NCBI RefSeq assembly: GCF_030913655.1
Contig: NZ_CP133189.1
Location: 3,186,501-3,250,500 of the forward strand
DNA from: Clostridium sp. MB40-C1
Lineage (GTDB): Bacteria > Bacillota > Clostridia > Clostridiales > Clostridiaceae
Reading direction: 5' to 3'
Length of the DNA: 64,000 bases
Numbering within the stretch: the stretch's first letter is position 1; each line of letters starts with the position of its first letter. A program made the translations under genes and the position numbers. A model generated the notes under the pieces. It had not been told where the DNA came from. It ran no database searches and saw only the letters and a program-made list of their open reading frames with translations. Shown here piece by piece: positions 56,497-64,000 of this stretch.

Positions 56497-56916
56497 ATGA
56501 ATATTAATATAATAAATACTGAAAAGATTACAGAAAAATTTGCAAAAGAAGCAGTACAAGAATATACAAAAAGGTTATCTAGGTATTGTAAGTTAAAGTA
56601 TCTAGAAGTTAAAAATGAAAATCAACTTTTAAAAGAAATAGGGGATAGAACATATCTTATTTTGCTAAATTATAAAGGAGAAAATATATCCTCAGAAGAA
56701 TTTGCAAACAAAATTAATGACCTTGGGATAAAGGGAAGTAGTAATATAACAATACTAATTTGCAATACAGATTTACCACAAGAAGTTGCTGAAAAAGTTA
56801 GTTTTCATATGAGTATATCTCAAATGGAAATGGATATAAATGTATTAGGCATGGCTTTATATGAACAAATTTATAGAGCATATAGGATTATGAATGGTGA
56901 ACCGTACCATAAGTAA
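56497..56916 (+). CDS. Divergent RlmH paralogue lacking the SAM-knot motifs (RlmH2)
   Basis: A 139-residue protein clearly related to RlmH at both ends: EAVQEYTKRLSRYCKLKYLEVKN near the start, and at the end LYEQIYRAYRIMNGEPYHK, the C-terminal tail that is absent from RlmH1. Its middle is degenerate: GGS-x-GL of the knot is ICNTDLP (88-94) and FSKMTFPHQ is ISQMEMDIN (107-115), and about 15 residues of the central region are missing. It cannot be expected to bind SAM in the normal way. The reading frame is intact, with AAAGGTGA before ATG 56497, which argues for a maintained function, perhaps with RlmH1. Confidence 0.85.
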   Translation: MNINIINTEKITEKFAKEAVQEYTKRLSRYCKLKYLEVKNENQLLKEIGDRTYLILLNYKGENISSEEFANKINDLGIKGSSNITILICNTDLPQEVAEKVSFHMSISQMEMDINVLGMALYEQIYRAYRIMNGEPYHK

Positions 56917-57014
56917 ATGCAAAAAATAGCTTTAGACATTGATATAACTTATAATAGTATATATCTGAAAAATATATATGTATAAGTTTTGTGATTTATC
57001 TTGGAGGTATATCA

Positions 57015-57833
57015 ATGTTTAAAATTGGTGAGTTTTCAAAGTTAACTCAAGTGTCTATTAGAATGTTAAGATATTATGATGAGATTGGATTATTAAAACC
57101 TGCAAAGGTTGATTTATTTACAGGATATAGAATGTATTCTGCAGAGCAGATACCAATACTCCAAAAAATTATTTTATTAAGAGATACTAAATTTACTACA
57201 TTAGAAATAAAAGATATAATACAAAGATGTAATGAGACAGACATATTAGATGAATTAGAAAAAAAGAAAATTCAAATTAATAAAGAAATATCTATGGAAC
57301 GACAAAGAATTAAGAAGATAGATATTGCAATAAAAGAAATTGAAGCAAAAAAGTTTAAGATACATTGCAATATAAATTTTAAAAAGGTAGAGAAGATGTT
57401 GATATTATCCACAAGAGATATAATGCCATCATATTTTGATGAAGGAATTCTATGGAATAGATTAAGTAACTTTATTAATAAAGAAAATATCCCTATAAAG
57501 CAAGATATGTACAATAATATTGCTATTTATCATGATATAGACCATAAGGATGAGAATGTAGATATTGAAGTAGGTATGCTTGTAAATAAGGTTGGGGAAA
57601 ACAAGCCTGGATTTATATACAGAGAAATTGAGGCTGTTGAAAAAATGGCTTATGCAATGGTATATGGACCATATATTAATTTGGGAAAGGCATATGAGAA
57701 ACTTGCATATTGGCTTGAAAGTAATAATGAATATATGTCGGATAAACCCTCTAGGCAGATATGTCATATAGGAGTTGAAGATTCTGATGATCCAAAAGAA
57801 TATCTTACTGAAATACAGATTCCATTAAAATAA
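57015..57833 (+). CDS. MerR-family regulator with GyrI-like effector domain
   Basis: A 272-residue regulator. The N-terminal MerR winged helix (FKIGEFSKLTQVSIRMLRYYDEIGLL, residues 2-27) is followed by a coiled coil (about 75-118) and a C-terminal effector-binding (AraC-E/GyrI-like) domain, as in multidrug sensors such as BmrR. GGAGG precedes ATG 57015. The next gene, trmO, is 68 bases away across a 10-bp hairpin (57841-57863); no efflux pump is adjacent, so the target is unknown. Confidence 0.9.
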   Translation: MFKIGEFSKLTQVSIRMLRYYDEIGLLKPAKVDLFTGYRMYSAEQIPILQKIILLRDTKFTTLEIKDIIQRCNETDILDELEKKKIQINKEISMERQRIKKIDIAIKEIEAKKFKIHCNINFKKVEKMLILSTRDIMPSYFDEGILWNRLSNFINKENIPIKQDMYNNIAIYHDIDHKDENVDIEVGMLVNKVGENKPGFIYREIEAVEKMAYAMVYGPYINLGKAYEKLAYWLESNNEYMSDKPSRQICHIGVEDSDDPKEYLTEIQIPLK

Positions 57834-57901
57834 TTATATTGACTCTCACATTATGTGAGGGTCTATTATCTATTTATAAGATAAATAAGGAGGTAATAAT
57901 T

Positions 57902-58369
57902 ATGGAATTAAAAGAAATTGGTAAGATTAAAGTTGAAGGAGAAAATATGTTTCTTCAAATTAATAAAGAGTATGTAAAAGGATTGCAAGGGCTAGAATCA
58001 TTTAGTCATATTGATGTATTATGGTGGTTTGATAAATGTGATAATAGTAAGAGTAGAAATGTTTTAGAGGTAAATAAGCCTTATAAAAGTTCACCTGAAA
58101 TATTAGGAGTTTTTTCTACTAGATCACCTGAGAGACCAAATCCAATAGCTTTTTCTGTTACTCAAGTAACACATATTGATTATGAAAAAGGAATAATTTA
58201 TATTACTTATATTGATGCAATGAATGATAGCAGTATTTTAGATTTGAAACCTTATACTCCAAGTTTGGATAGGGTAGAAAAGCCTAGTGTTCCAAAATGG
58301 TGTAGCCATTGGCCAGTATGTTGTGAAGAATCTGGAGATTTTGACTGGGAAAATGAGTTTTTATTTTAA
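57902..58369 (+). CDS. tRNA (t6A37 N6)-methyltransferase family protein (TrmO/TsaA-like)
   Basis: A 155-residue protein of the UPF0066 family; TrmO methylates N6 of t6A in some tRNA-Thr. The block FSTRSPERPNPIAFSVTQV (residues about 73-91) and DGSxILDLKPYTP-like DSSILDLKPYTPSLD are diagnostic. ATG 57902 follows AAGGAGG. The protein ends soon after this domain, as the short form does. Two tRNA-Thr(TGT) genes occur in this window, but no functional link is implied. Confidence 0.85.
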   Translation: MELKEIGKIKVEGENMFLQINKEYVKGLQGLESFSHIDVLWWFDKCDNSKSRNVLEVNKPYKSSPEILGVFSTRSPERPNPIAFSVTQVTHIDYEKGIIYITYIDAMNDSSILDLKPYTPSLDRVEKPSVPKWCSHWPVCCEESGDFDWENEFLF

Positions 58370-58736
58370 TGTTTGAATTAACTCATCAAGTAATAAAGAG
58401 AAATTATAATTAAAAATGTATTAGAGAAGGAACATGAATGAATAGAGCAGATAAATAAATTATTAAATAGGAAGAAATATTTTCAGTAATCGTTGTTAAT
58501 GTAATTGACAATTATACTAAAATTAATGTATATTATAGGAGATAGATTTCAAAAAAAAGAGAGGTATTTTTGTGAGTGTCTAGTATCTAAAATAGTTAAG
58601 TTAATATTAATTCCTAAAAATAGGGTAATTATACCTTTTATTTGTCATGGGATTAATTTGTACTATTAAAGATACAAGTCCACGAATTTACTTTGAAAAG
58701 GTAATATAAAAATACCTTTATTAATTGTTGAATTTT
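58370..58736 (+). other. Gene-free stretch with a promoter-like site
   Basis: TTGACA lies at 58505-58510, with AT-rich -10-like sequence (TATATT at 58529). No ORF of useful length follows, and a small hairpin (AAAGGTA with TACCTTT) sits near 58698-58720. Transcription from here would end at the terminator at 58737, giving a non-coding RNA of about 220 bases. This is tentative. Confidence 0.25.
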
Positions 58737-58766
58737 AAGCTGTGGAAGTATCCACAGCTTTTTTAT
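58737..58766 (+). terminator. Strong terminator before the mutS2-like gene
   Basis: A 10-bp perfect stem, AAGCTGTGGA with its complement, an AGTA tetraloop and a T-run. It lies about 370 bases after trmO, far from any annotated stop. Confidence 0.92.
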
Positions 58767-58840
58767 TATACAAAAAATAGAAATCTATCACGATTTCGTT
58801 GACTTGTAGTGTAATAAAAAAACAAGAAAGGATTATTAAT

Positions 58841-60727
58841 ATGAATAATTTAACATTAGAAAAATTACATTACTATGAGTTAAAAGAAATAATAAAAGGA
58901 TATTGCATTAGCGGATTAGGGAAAATCTTAATTGATAAATTAGAGCCAAGTAGTAATATAAAAACTGTAAATCAAAGATTAAATGAAACATCAGAAGGAA
59001 GAGCATTAATAGATGCTTCTTACAATATGCCATTAAAAGGTGTTTTCAATATATTACCTCTTATTGATAAGATTGAAAAAGGAACTTCTTTAGAACCGAC
59101 TGATTTAGTTATAATATCAAATTTTTTAAGAGGGTGTAGGAAAGTCAAGTTATTTATAAAAGATAAAGAAAGATATGCACCTACATTAAGTTCTTATGGA
59201 GAAAATATTTCTGATTTAAGCTATATTGAAGATGAAATAGATGTTTCTATTAGAGGAAGTGTAGTTGATTCAAATGCTAGTAAGGAACTGAAAAAGATAA
59301 GAAAACATATTGATATATGTGAAAGCAAAATAAAAGATAAATTAAATAAGTTTCTTAAAAATAGTCAAAATAAAGAATATATTCAAGAATTCTTTATTAG
59401 TCAGCGAAATGGAAAATATACTATTCCTATCAAGGCAGCATATAAAAATCAAGTTGAAGGAACAATTATTGAAACATCTTCAAAAGGAACAACTGTTTTT
59501 ATGGAGCCAAATAGTGTATCAAAGTATACAAGTGAATTAAATGTATTAAAAGCAGAAGAAGCTATTGAAGAATACAAGATATTAGCTATTTTAACAGATA
59601 TGATTTTTGAAAGAATAAAAGAGTTAAAGATGAATGTTGATGTTATATCAGAATATGATATGATCTTAGCAAAAGCTAAATATAGTAAAGAAATAGATGG
59701 AATTAAGCCTAAGTTAAATGATTATGGATATATTAAGATAGTTAAAGGGAAATATCCTTTAATTAAGAATAGCGTACCTTTAGATTTTGAAATTGGTGAA
59801 AATTATAGAGGGGTAATAATTACAGGACCAAATGCAGGTGGAAAAACTATAGTGTTAAAGTCAATTGGTTTGTTAACATTAGCAACACAATCTGGATTTC
59901 ATATTGCAGCTGGTAAAGGCACAGAGATTTCAATATTTAAAAATATATTTGTTGATATAGGAGATAATCAAAGTGTTGAAAATTCTTTAAGTACATTTTC
60001 ATCACATGTAAAAAATCTAGCTGAAATAATAAGAAAAAGCACAAAGTCAACATTATTGTTATTTGATGAAATTGGTAGTGGAACAGAACCTAATGAAGGA
60101 TCAGCTTTAGCTATTGCAATACTAGAAGAGTTATATCACAAAGGATGTATAACTATAGCAACTACTCATTATGGAGAAATAAAAAATTTTTCCCAAGAAC
60201 ATCCTGATTTTGAAAGTGCAGCTATGGAGTTTCAAAAAGAAACTCTTGAACCACTATATAGGCTTAGTATAGGAAAAGTAGGAGAAAGTAACGCTTTATA
60301 TATTTCTAAAAAGATGGGTTTAAGTAACTCAATTATAAATAAAGCAAGAGAATATATAGATACTAAAAGCTATAATTATAATTTAATAAAAGACAGCAAG
60401 ATTGTAAAAAATAAAGATGTACAACTAAGTGAAGATTTATATGAATATTGTGTAGGGGATAAAGTTATTCTTCTAGAAAATAATGAGTCAGCTATTGTAT
60501 ACAAGGGAATAGATAAATTAAATAATGTTACTATACTATACGATAAAGAATTTGTTGAAGTTAACTATAAGAGAATAAAATTATCATTAAAAGCAAGTGA
60601 ACTTTATCCAGAGGGTTATGATTTAAATCAATTGTTTATAAGCTATAAGGAAAGAAAGTTAGAAAGAGATATTGAAAGAGGATCTAAAAAAGCTCTGAAA
60701 AAAATAAGAAAAGAAAGATTAAAATAA
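58841..60727 (+). CDS. MutS2-type ATPase lacking the Smr domain
   Basis: A 628-residue protein of the MutS2 branch: lever/clamp helices, then the ABC ATPase with Walker A GPNAGGKT (329-336), Walker B LLLFDEIGSGTEP near 410 and the TTHYGEIKNF switch. True MutS2 is about 780-790 residues and ends with a KOW-like linker and an Smr endonuclease domain. Here the C-terminus stops after a VGDKVILLENNESAIVY (KOW-like) segment and a lysine-rich helix, with no Smr. So it is a shortened paralogue; MutS2 itself acts in ribosome rescue or recombination. ATG 58841 follows AGAAAGGA; the longer frame from 58799 is unsupported. Confidence 0.88.
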   Translation: MNNLTLEKLHYYELKEIIKGYCISGLGKILIDKLEPSSNIKTVNQRLNETSEGRALIDASYNMPLKGVFNILPLIDKIEKGTSLEPTDLVIISNFLRGCRKVKLFIKDKERYAPTLSSYGENISDLSYIEDEIDVSIRGSVVDSNASKELKKIRKHIDICESKIKDKLNKFLKNSQNKEYIQEFFISQRNGKYTIPIKAAYKNQVEGTIIETSSKGTTVFMEPNSVSKYTSELNVLKAEEAIEEYKILAILTDMIFERIKELKMNVDVISEYDMILAKAKYSKEIDGIKPKLNDYGYIKIVKGKYPLIKNSVPLDFEIGENYRGVIITGPNAGGKTIVLKSIGLLTLATQSGFHIAAGKGTEISIFKNIFVDIGDNQSVENSLSTFSSHVKNLAEIIRKSTKSTLLLFDEIGSGTEPNEGSALAIAILEELYHKGCITIATTHYGEIKNFSQEHPDFESAAMEFQKETLEPLYRLSIGKVGESNALYISKKMGLSNSIINKAREYIDTKSYNYNLIKDSKIVKNKDVQLSEDLYEYCVGDKVILLENNESAIVYKGIDKLNNVTILYDKEFVEVNYKRIKLSLKASELYPEGYDLNQLFISYKERKLERDIERGSKKALKKIRKERLK

Positions 60728-60754
60728 TTTAATAAAATTTTTATTAAAGTAAGT

Positions 60755-60815
60755 ATTCACTTCTTTATGTTGATATGTTTTATATCGAAATATAAAGAAG
60801 TGAATTTTATTTTTT
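60755..60815 (+). terminator. Terminator of the mutS2-like gene
   Basis: A 14-bp stem (60755-60768 with 60792-60805) and 23-nt loop is followed by TTTATTTTTT. Confidence 0.88.
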
Positions 60816-60989
60816 AGTTTATAAAGTATAAGCAAATTTAATAGTTATAAAATATCCAGTTCACTTATATGATAAGATGAAAATATATTAAAAATTTTTG
60901 TTCGGAAACAATATGGAAACAACTTCATTAAATTTGGTAAAATCACTATGATAATATTTAGATATACTAAATATAAGGAGTGACAATTT

Positions 60990-62042
60990 ATGAAAAGAAA
61001 AGCTATAATTTCATTAATGTTAATATTAACGAGTATGGTAGCTATTTCAGGATGTGGAAGCGAACAAAAAAGGAGTGTATTAACAAATGACGTAAAACAA
61101 GAGGCAGCAATGCAGGAAAATGAAACAAAAAAATTTATTAAAGATGGGACTAATCTTTTAAATGCTGGAAAATATGATGATGCTAAAAGTGCTTTTGAGA
61201 AAGCAATCTCAATGGACAAAGCTAATAAGGGGGCGTATATAGAAATAAAAAACAAATATATGGAAAAACAAAGACTAGATGATGCTTATTATATTATAAA
61301 ATTAGCTATAAGTAATAATGTTGATACTGAAAATATGAAGAATTTATTGAATGAGATTAAATCGAAATTTGAAGTTGCTAAAATAGATGTGACGGTATAT
61401 CAAAATGACAAATATAATTTACCAACTAAAGTTAAAGCAAAAATAAACAATGAAGAAAAAGAAGTTGATGTTGTTTGGAATAATATAAATGTAGATACAA
61501 GTAAATTAGGAACTACAAAGTATAAAGGAAAGATAGAGAAGTATGATAGAAGTGTCGAATTAAATCTTAAAGTAAAAAAAATTGAAGAAGTAAAAAAAAT
61601 TGAAAAAGTAAAAAAAATAGGTGGGATAAGTAAAGCATATGAAAATAATGGAAAAAGGTATTTAAAATTTGATGAAGTAGAATTTTTTTTGAATAAAGAT
61701 GTTAATGATACAACAGCAGAAAAAGAAGCTAGAAAAGATGGATATAGCGAACATGGCCCCTATAACGGAGATAATCCATTTGATTCTAATGGAAGAGTAT
61801 ATGATGACCATTATATCAGAAATAAAGATAAGAGTTTAAAAACTTATGAAGTCTCACCAAATGTTCAAATATCTGTTTGTGGTTATACACTTAAATTGGA
61901 TACTGTAGATCAACAAAAAATAAGCTATGAAAAATTTAAAACTTTGAATATGGATGACATGTATAGATATAAAGGTATTTTATGTCATATATATTTAGAG
62001 AATAATGTAGTAGTAAAGATAGAACAACAATATATTCCTTAA
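60990..62042 (+). CDS. Lipoprotein with TPR-like segment and hexapeptide repeat
   Basis: A 350-residue exported lipoprotein. Lipobox AISGC near residue 22; then a TPR-like helical segment (GTNLLNAGKYDDAKSAFEKA, about 52-71). A bacterial Ig-like stretch follows (PTKVKAKINNEEKEVDVVW), then a Lys-rich linker built from a hexapeptide (E-x-V-K-K-I) repeated about three times, encoded by 18-bp tandem repeats at 61568-61622. The C-terminal about 130 residues are unassigned. It precedes a two-component system by 57 bases and may be its cell-envelope partner or target. Function unknown. Confidence 0.75.
   Translation: MKRKAIISLMLILTSMVAISGCGSEQKRSVLTNDVKQEAAMQENETKKFIKDGTNLLNAGKYDDAKSAFEKAISMDKANKGAYIEIKNKYMEKQRLDDAYYIIKLAISNNVDTENMKNLLNEIKSKFEVAKIDVTVYQNDKYNLPTKVKAKINNEEKEVDVVWNNINVDTSKLGTTKYKGKIEKYDRSVELNLKVKKIEEVKKIEKVKKIGGISKAYENNGKRYLKFDEVEFFLNKDVNDTTAEKEARKDGYSEHGPYNGDNPFDSNGRVYDDHYIRNKDKSLKTYEVSPNVQISVCGYTLKLDTVDQQKISYEKFKTLNMDDMYRYKGILCHIYLENNVVVKIEQQYIP
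61568..61622 (+). repeat. 18-bp tandem repeat with A-tracts inside the lipoprotein gene
   Basis: Three near-copies of an 18-base unit containing GTAAAAAAAATTGAA run from about 61568 to 61622 and encode the E-x-V-K-K-I linker. Unit loss or gain would stay in frame; slips in the eight-A tracts would not. Confidence 0.8.
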
Positions 62043-62098
62043 AAAATTATATAATATTAACTTCATTTGTATAGATGTTAATGGGAGGGGGAATTACA

Positions 62099-62782
62099 AT
62101 GGAGTTAAAAGTCTTAGTAGTTGAGGATGAAATATCTATAAATGATATTTTAGTAACTGCTTTAAGGGCAGATGGATATACAGTTAAAGGTGTGTTTTTA
62201 GCAAAGGACGCTAAAGATGCTTTAAACTTTTTTAATCCAGATATAGTATTACTAGATATAAACTTACCAGATGAAGATGGGTTTGAATTATGTAGGTATA
62301 TAAACCGAAAATGCACTATTCCCATAATTATGTTAACTGCACGTAATGATATTGTAGATAAGGTTTTAGGATTAGAATTAGGAGCGGATGATTATATTAC
62401 TAAACCATTTCATATAAAAGAGGTATTAACTAGAGTAAAGGTTGCAATGAGAAGAGTTAATAAATATAAAGAGCAGCCAGATGAAGCATTTATAGATGTA
62501 AATAAATCTGTTAAAGTGAATCTAGAAGGTAGGATTGTATTTAAAGACGGTGAAGAAATCAAATTGAAGCCTAAAGAGTATGAGCTATTAGAGTTTTTTA
62601 CTAAAAATAGAAATAGAGTTTTTTCAAGAGAAGAGCTTTTAGATAAAGTTTGGGATTTTGATTATGATGGAGAGATTAGAACGGTTGATGTACATGTTAG
62701 AAGATTAAGAAGCAAGCTTGATAAAAAAGATGGAACATCTATTATAGAGACTGTTTTTGGAGTAGGATATGTAATGAGGTAA
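62099..62782 (+). CDS. OmpR-family response regulator
   Basis: A 227-residue regulator. The receiver domain has the acidic pocket VVEDE (8-12), the phospho-acceptor D53 in VLLDINLP, and the TKPF lysine near 104. The C-terminal winged helix carries the trans-activation loop and HVRRLRSKL near the end. ATG 62099 follows GGGAGGGGG; the earlier ATG in the frame precedes that ribosome binding site. It is followed 5 bases later by its kinase. Confidence 0.95.
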   Translation: MELKVLVVEDEISINDILVTALRADGYTVKGVFLAKDAKDALNFFNPDIVLLDINLPDEDGFELCRYINRKCTIPIIMLTARNDIVDKVLGLELGADDYITKPFHIKEVLTRVKVAMRRVNKYKEQPDEAFIDVNKSVKVNLEGRIVFKDGEEIKLKPKEYELLEFFTKNRNRVFSREELLDKVWDFDYDGEIRTVDVHVRRLRSKLDKKDGTSIIETVFGVGYVMR

Positions 62783-62787
62783 TTTGT

Positions 62788-64000
62788 ATGAAAATAAGAT
62801 ATAAATTTATAATTGGATTAACATTTATACTAATAGTTTCGGTGCTAATAATGAATGTTGCAATAACAAAGGTCTTAAATTCAAATATGGAAAAGGCTAT
62901 AAATAGTTCTCTAAAACAAGTAATGAATAGTACACATGAATATATAAAATATAAACTTGTAACTAATAGTTCTAAAGATAACCAGGAAGCATTAGTTGAA
63001 GAGGGGAATTATATTGTCAAGTATATATCCTTAAATTATGAATCTAAATGTGATATAAACGATATAAATGATAAATTTATAGAAGGCAATGTTGATAAAG
63101 AGTTTAAAAGCATAATAAAGGATAGTAACAAAATGGCTATTCAAGGTAAAGCAATTGTAGATTTAAAATATAAAAATAATGGAGTAAATGCAATATTAAC
63201 TTATCCTATATATATTGATAGTAAATACGTAGGAATTATAAATATAGTAAAGAATTACGATTCGGAATATATGACTTATAAAAAAACTATGAATATTATA
63301 AATGGGATAGAAGTTGGAATATTTATAGCCATATTTATATTTTCATTTTTGATGACAACTAGAGTTACTAATCCTATTAGTAAATTAACGGAAGCAATAA
63401 AGAAGCTAGGAAATGGTGATTATGATATTTCAATTGATGAACATGGGAAAGATGAAGTGGCAATATTAGCGAGAGAATTTATATCTATGAGAGATAAAAT
63501 AAAAGAGCAAATAGAAACTATTGAGGCGGAGAAAGATAAAGTATATAAATTAGAAAAGGGAAGAAGAGAATTTTTTAATAGTGTAACACATGAATTGAAA
63601 ACACCATTAACAGCTATATCGGGATATGCTGAATTACTACTTACAGGAATGGTTGAAGATAAAGAATTTGATAAGAGGGCTATTGAAAGAATCTATTCGG
63701 AAAGCGATAGACTTCATAAGTTAGTATTAGAGCTTATAGATGTGTCTAAGGGAATATATGTTGTAAAAAAGGAATTTAAAGAAGTTAACATGAAAAAACT
63801 TATTACTCAAAGTTGTAATGATATGAATATAAAGGCTAATAAATATTCATTAAAAATAGTGCAAAATATAAGTGAGGGAATAGTTAGAGCGGAAGAGGAT
63901 AAAATTAGACAAGTAATGATTAATATAATTGACAATGCAATAAAGTATTCATATGGAGGAAGTGAAATATACGTTAATTCTTATGTTAAGGATGATAAAT
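62788..64000 (+). CDS. Sensor histidine kinase, 3' end cut by the window edge
   Basis: Membrane sensor partner of the OmpR-type regulator 5 bases upstream. From ATG 62788 the frame is open to base 64000 (404 codons). Helix 1 is at residues 8-27, an extracellular sensor region of about 140 residues follows, and helix 2 is at about 174-190. A HAMP domain (TNPISKLTEAI...) and a linker coiled coil lead to the H-box SVTHELKTPLTAISG with H268, and the N-box VMINIIDNAIKYS lies near the cut. The G-boxes are beyond the window. The signal sensed is unknown; the adjacent lipoprotein is a candidate input. Confidence 0.93.
   Translation, partial: MKIRYKFIIGLTFILIVSVLIMNVAITKVLNSNMEKAINSSLKQVMNSTHEYIKYKLVTNSSKDNQEALVEEGNYIVKYISLNYESKCDINDINDKFIEGNVDKEFKSIIKDSNKMAIQGKAIVDLKYKNNGVNAILTYPIYIDSKYVGIINIVKNYDSEYMTYKKTMNIINGIEVGIFIAIFIFSFLMTTRVTNPISKLTEAIKKLGNGDYDISIDEHGKDEVAILAREFISMRDKIKEQIETIEAEKDKVYKLEKGRREFFNSVTHELKTPLTAISGYAELLLTGMVEDKEFDKRAIERIYSESDRLHKLVLELIDVSKGIYVVKKEFKEVNMKKLITQSCNDMNIKANKYSLKIVQNISEGIVRAEEDKIRQVMINIIDNAIKYSYGGSEIYVNSYVKDDK

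Overview
The window is a low-GC Firmicutes chromosome segment, most likely Clostridium sensu stricto. Codon use is strongly AT-biased, Shine-Dalgarno sequences are strong (AGGAGG, GGGAGG) and Rho-independent hairpins are frequent. The gene set is typically clostridial: a fabT/fabK-type fatty-acid cluster, DnaD plus a DnaC-like loader, EFR1 ferredoxin-flavodoxin, PPDK regulatory protein, DUF1540 and DUF4358 proteins, and a DegV protein. I cannot fix the species. Both ends cut genes: thrC lacks its N-terminus and a sensor kinase runs off the right edge. I saw no CRISPR array, rRNA gene, prophage or intact transposase.

Layout. 1-5.9 kb: threonine synthase, EFR1 protein, 3-hydroxyacyl-CoA dehydrogenase divergent from a short-chain fatty-acid transporter, CoA-binding protein. 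6.3-11.8 kb: birA, DUF3006, proline synthesis (proB-proA divergent from proC), an acetyltransferase. 12-20.2 kb: two FAD proteins, purA, a DUF1858 redox protein, acyl-ACP thioesterase, PPDK regulator. 20.3-21.1 kb: a promoter-driven tRNA operon in which a Glu-Val-Asp-Thr block is tandemly duplicated. 21.2-23.2 kb: dnaD-dnaC primosome pair. 23.4-33.5 kb: the complete type II fatty-acid operon fabT-fabH-acpP-fabK-fabD-fabG-fabF-accB-fabZ-accC-accD-accA, with two FabT-like operators over its promoter. 33.7-37.6 kb: cation/proton antiporter and a polar amino-acid ABC transporter. 37.9-43.9 kb: Amidase_6 protein, PD-(D/E)XK/XPD-like helicase fusion, a small YciI-like gene with a LexA box inside its promoter, cinA, degV.

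44-48.4 kb is a looser region with a short membrane-peptide gene, a signal-less subtilase, decayed gene remnants, a DUF606 protein, dUTPase and a DUF1540 protein. 48.7-52.1 kb: murA, a WalJ-like hydrolase, a SEC-C protein and rlmH. 52.3-56.4 kb: a cell-surface O-acetylation locus (SGNH hydrolase, DUF4358 lipoprotein, MBOAT, DHHW protein), followed by a second, divergent rlmH. 57-64 kb: MerR regulator with TrmO, a short MutS2-type protein without the Smr domain, a repeat-bearing lipoprotein, and a two-component system.

The most unusual observation is the pair of RlmH paralogues. One keeps the SAM-binding knot motifs but has lost the C-terminal tail; the other has lost the knot motifs but keeps the tail. 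In RlmH homodimers these elements are thought to meet across the dimer interface, so the pair could be a split, obligately heterodimeric enzyme. Also worth following: the LexA-controlled YciI-like gene, a 10-bp promoter motif shared by the O-acetylation operon and the membrane-peptide gene, IS1182-like terminal-repeat elements without a transposase, and a hairpin between the Shine-Dalgarno sequence and start codon of proB.
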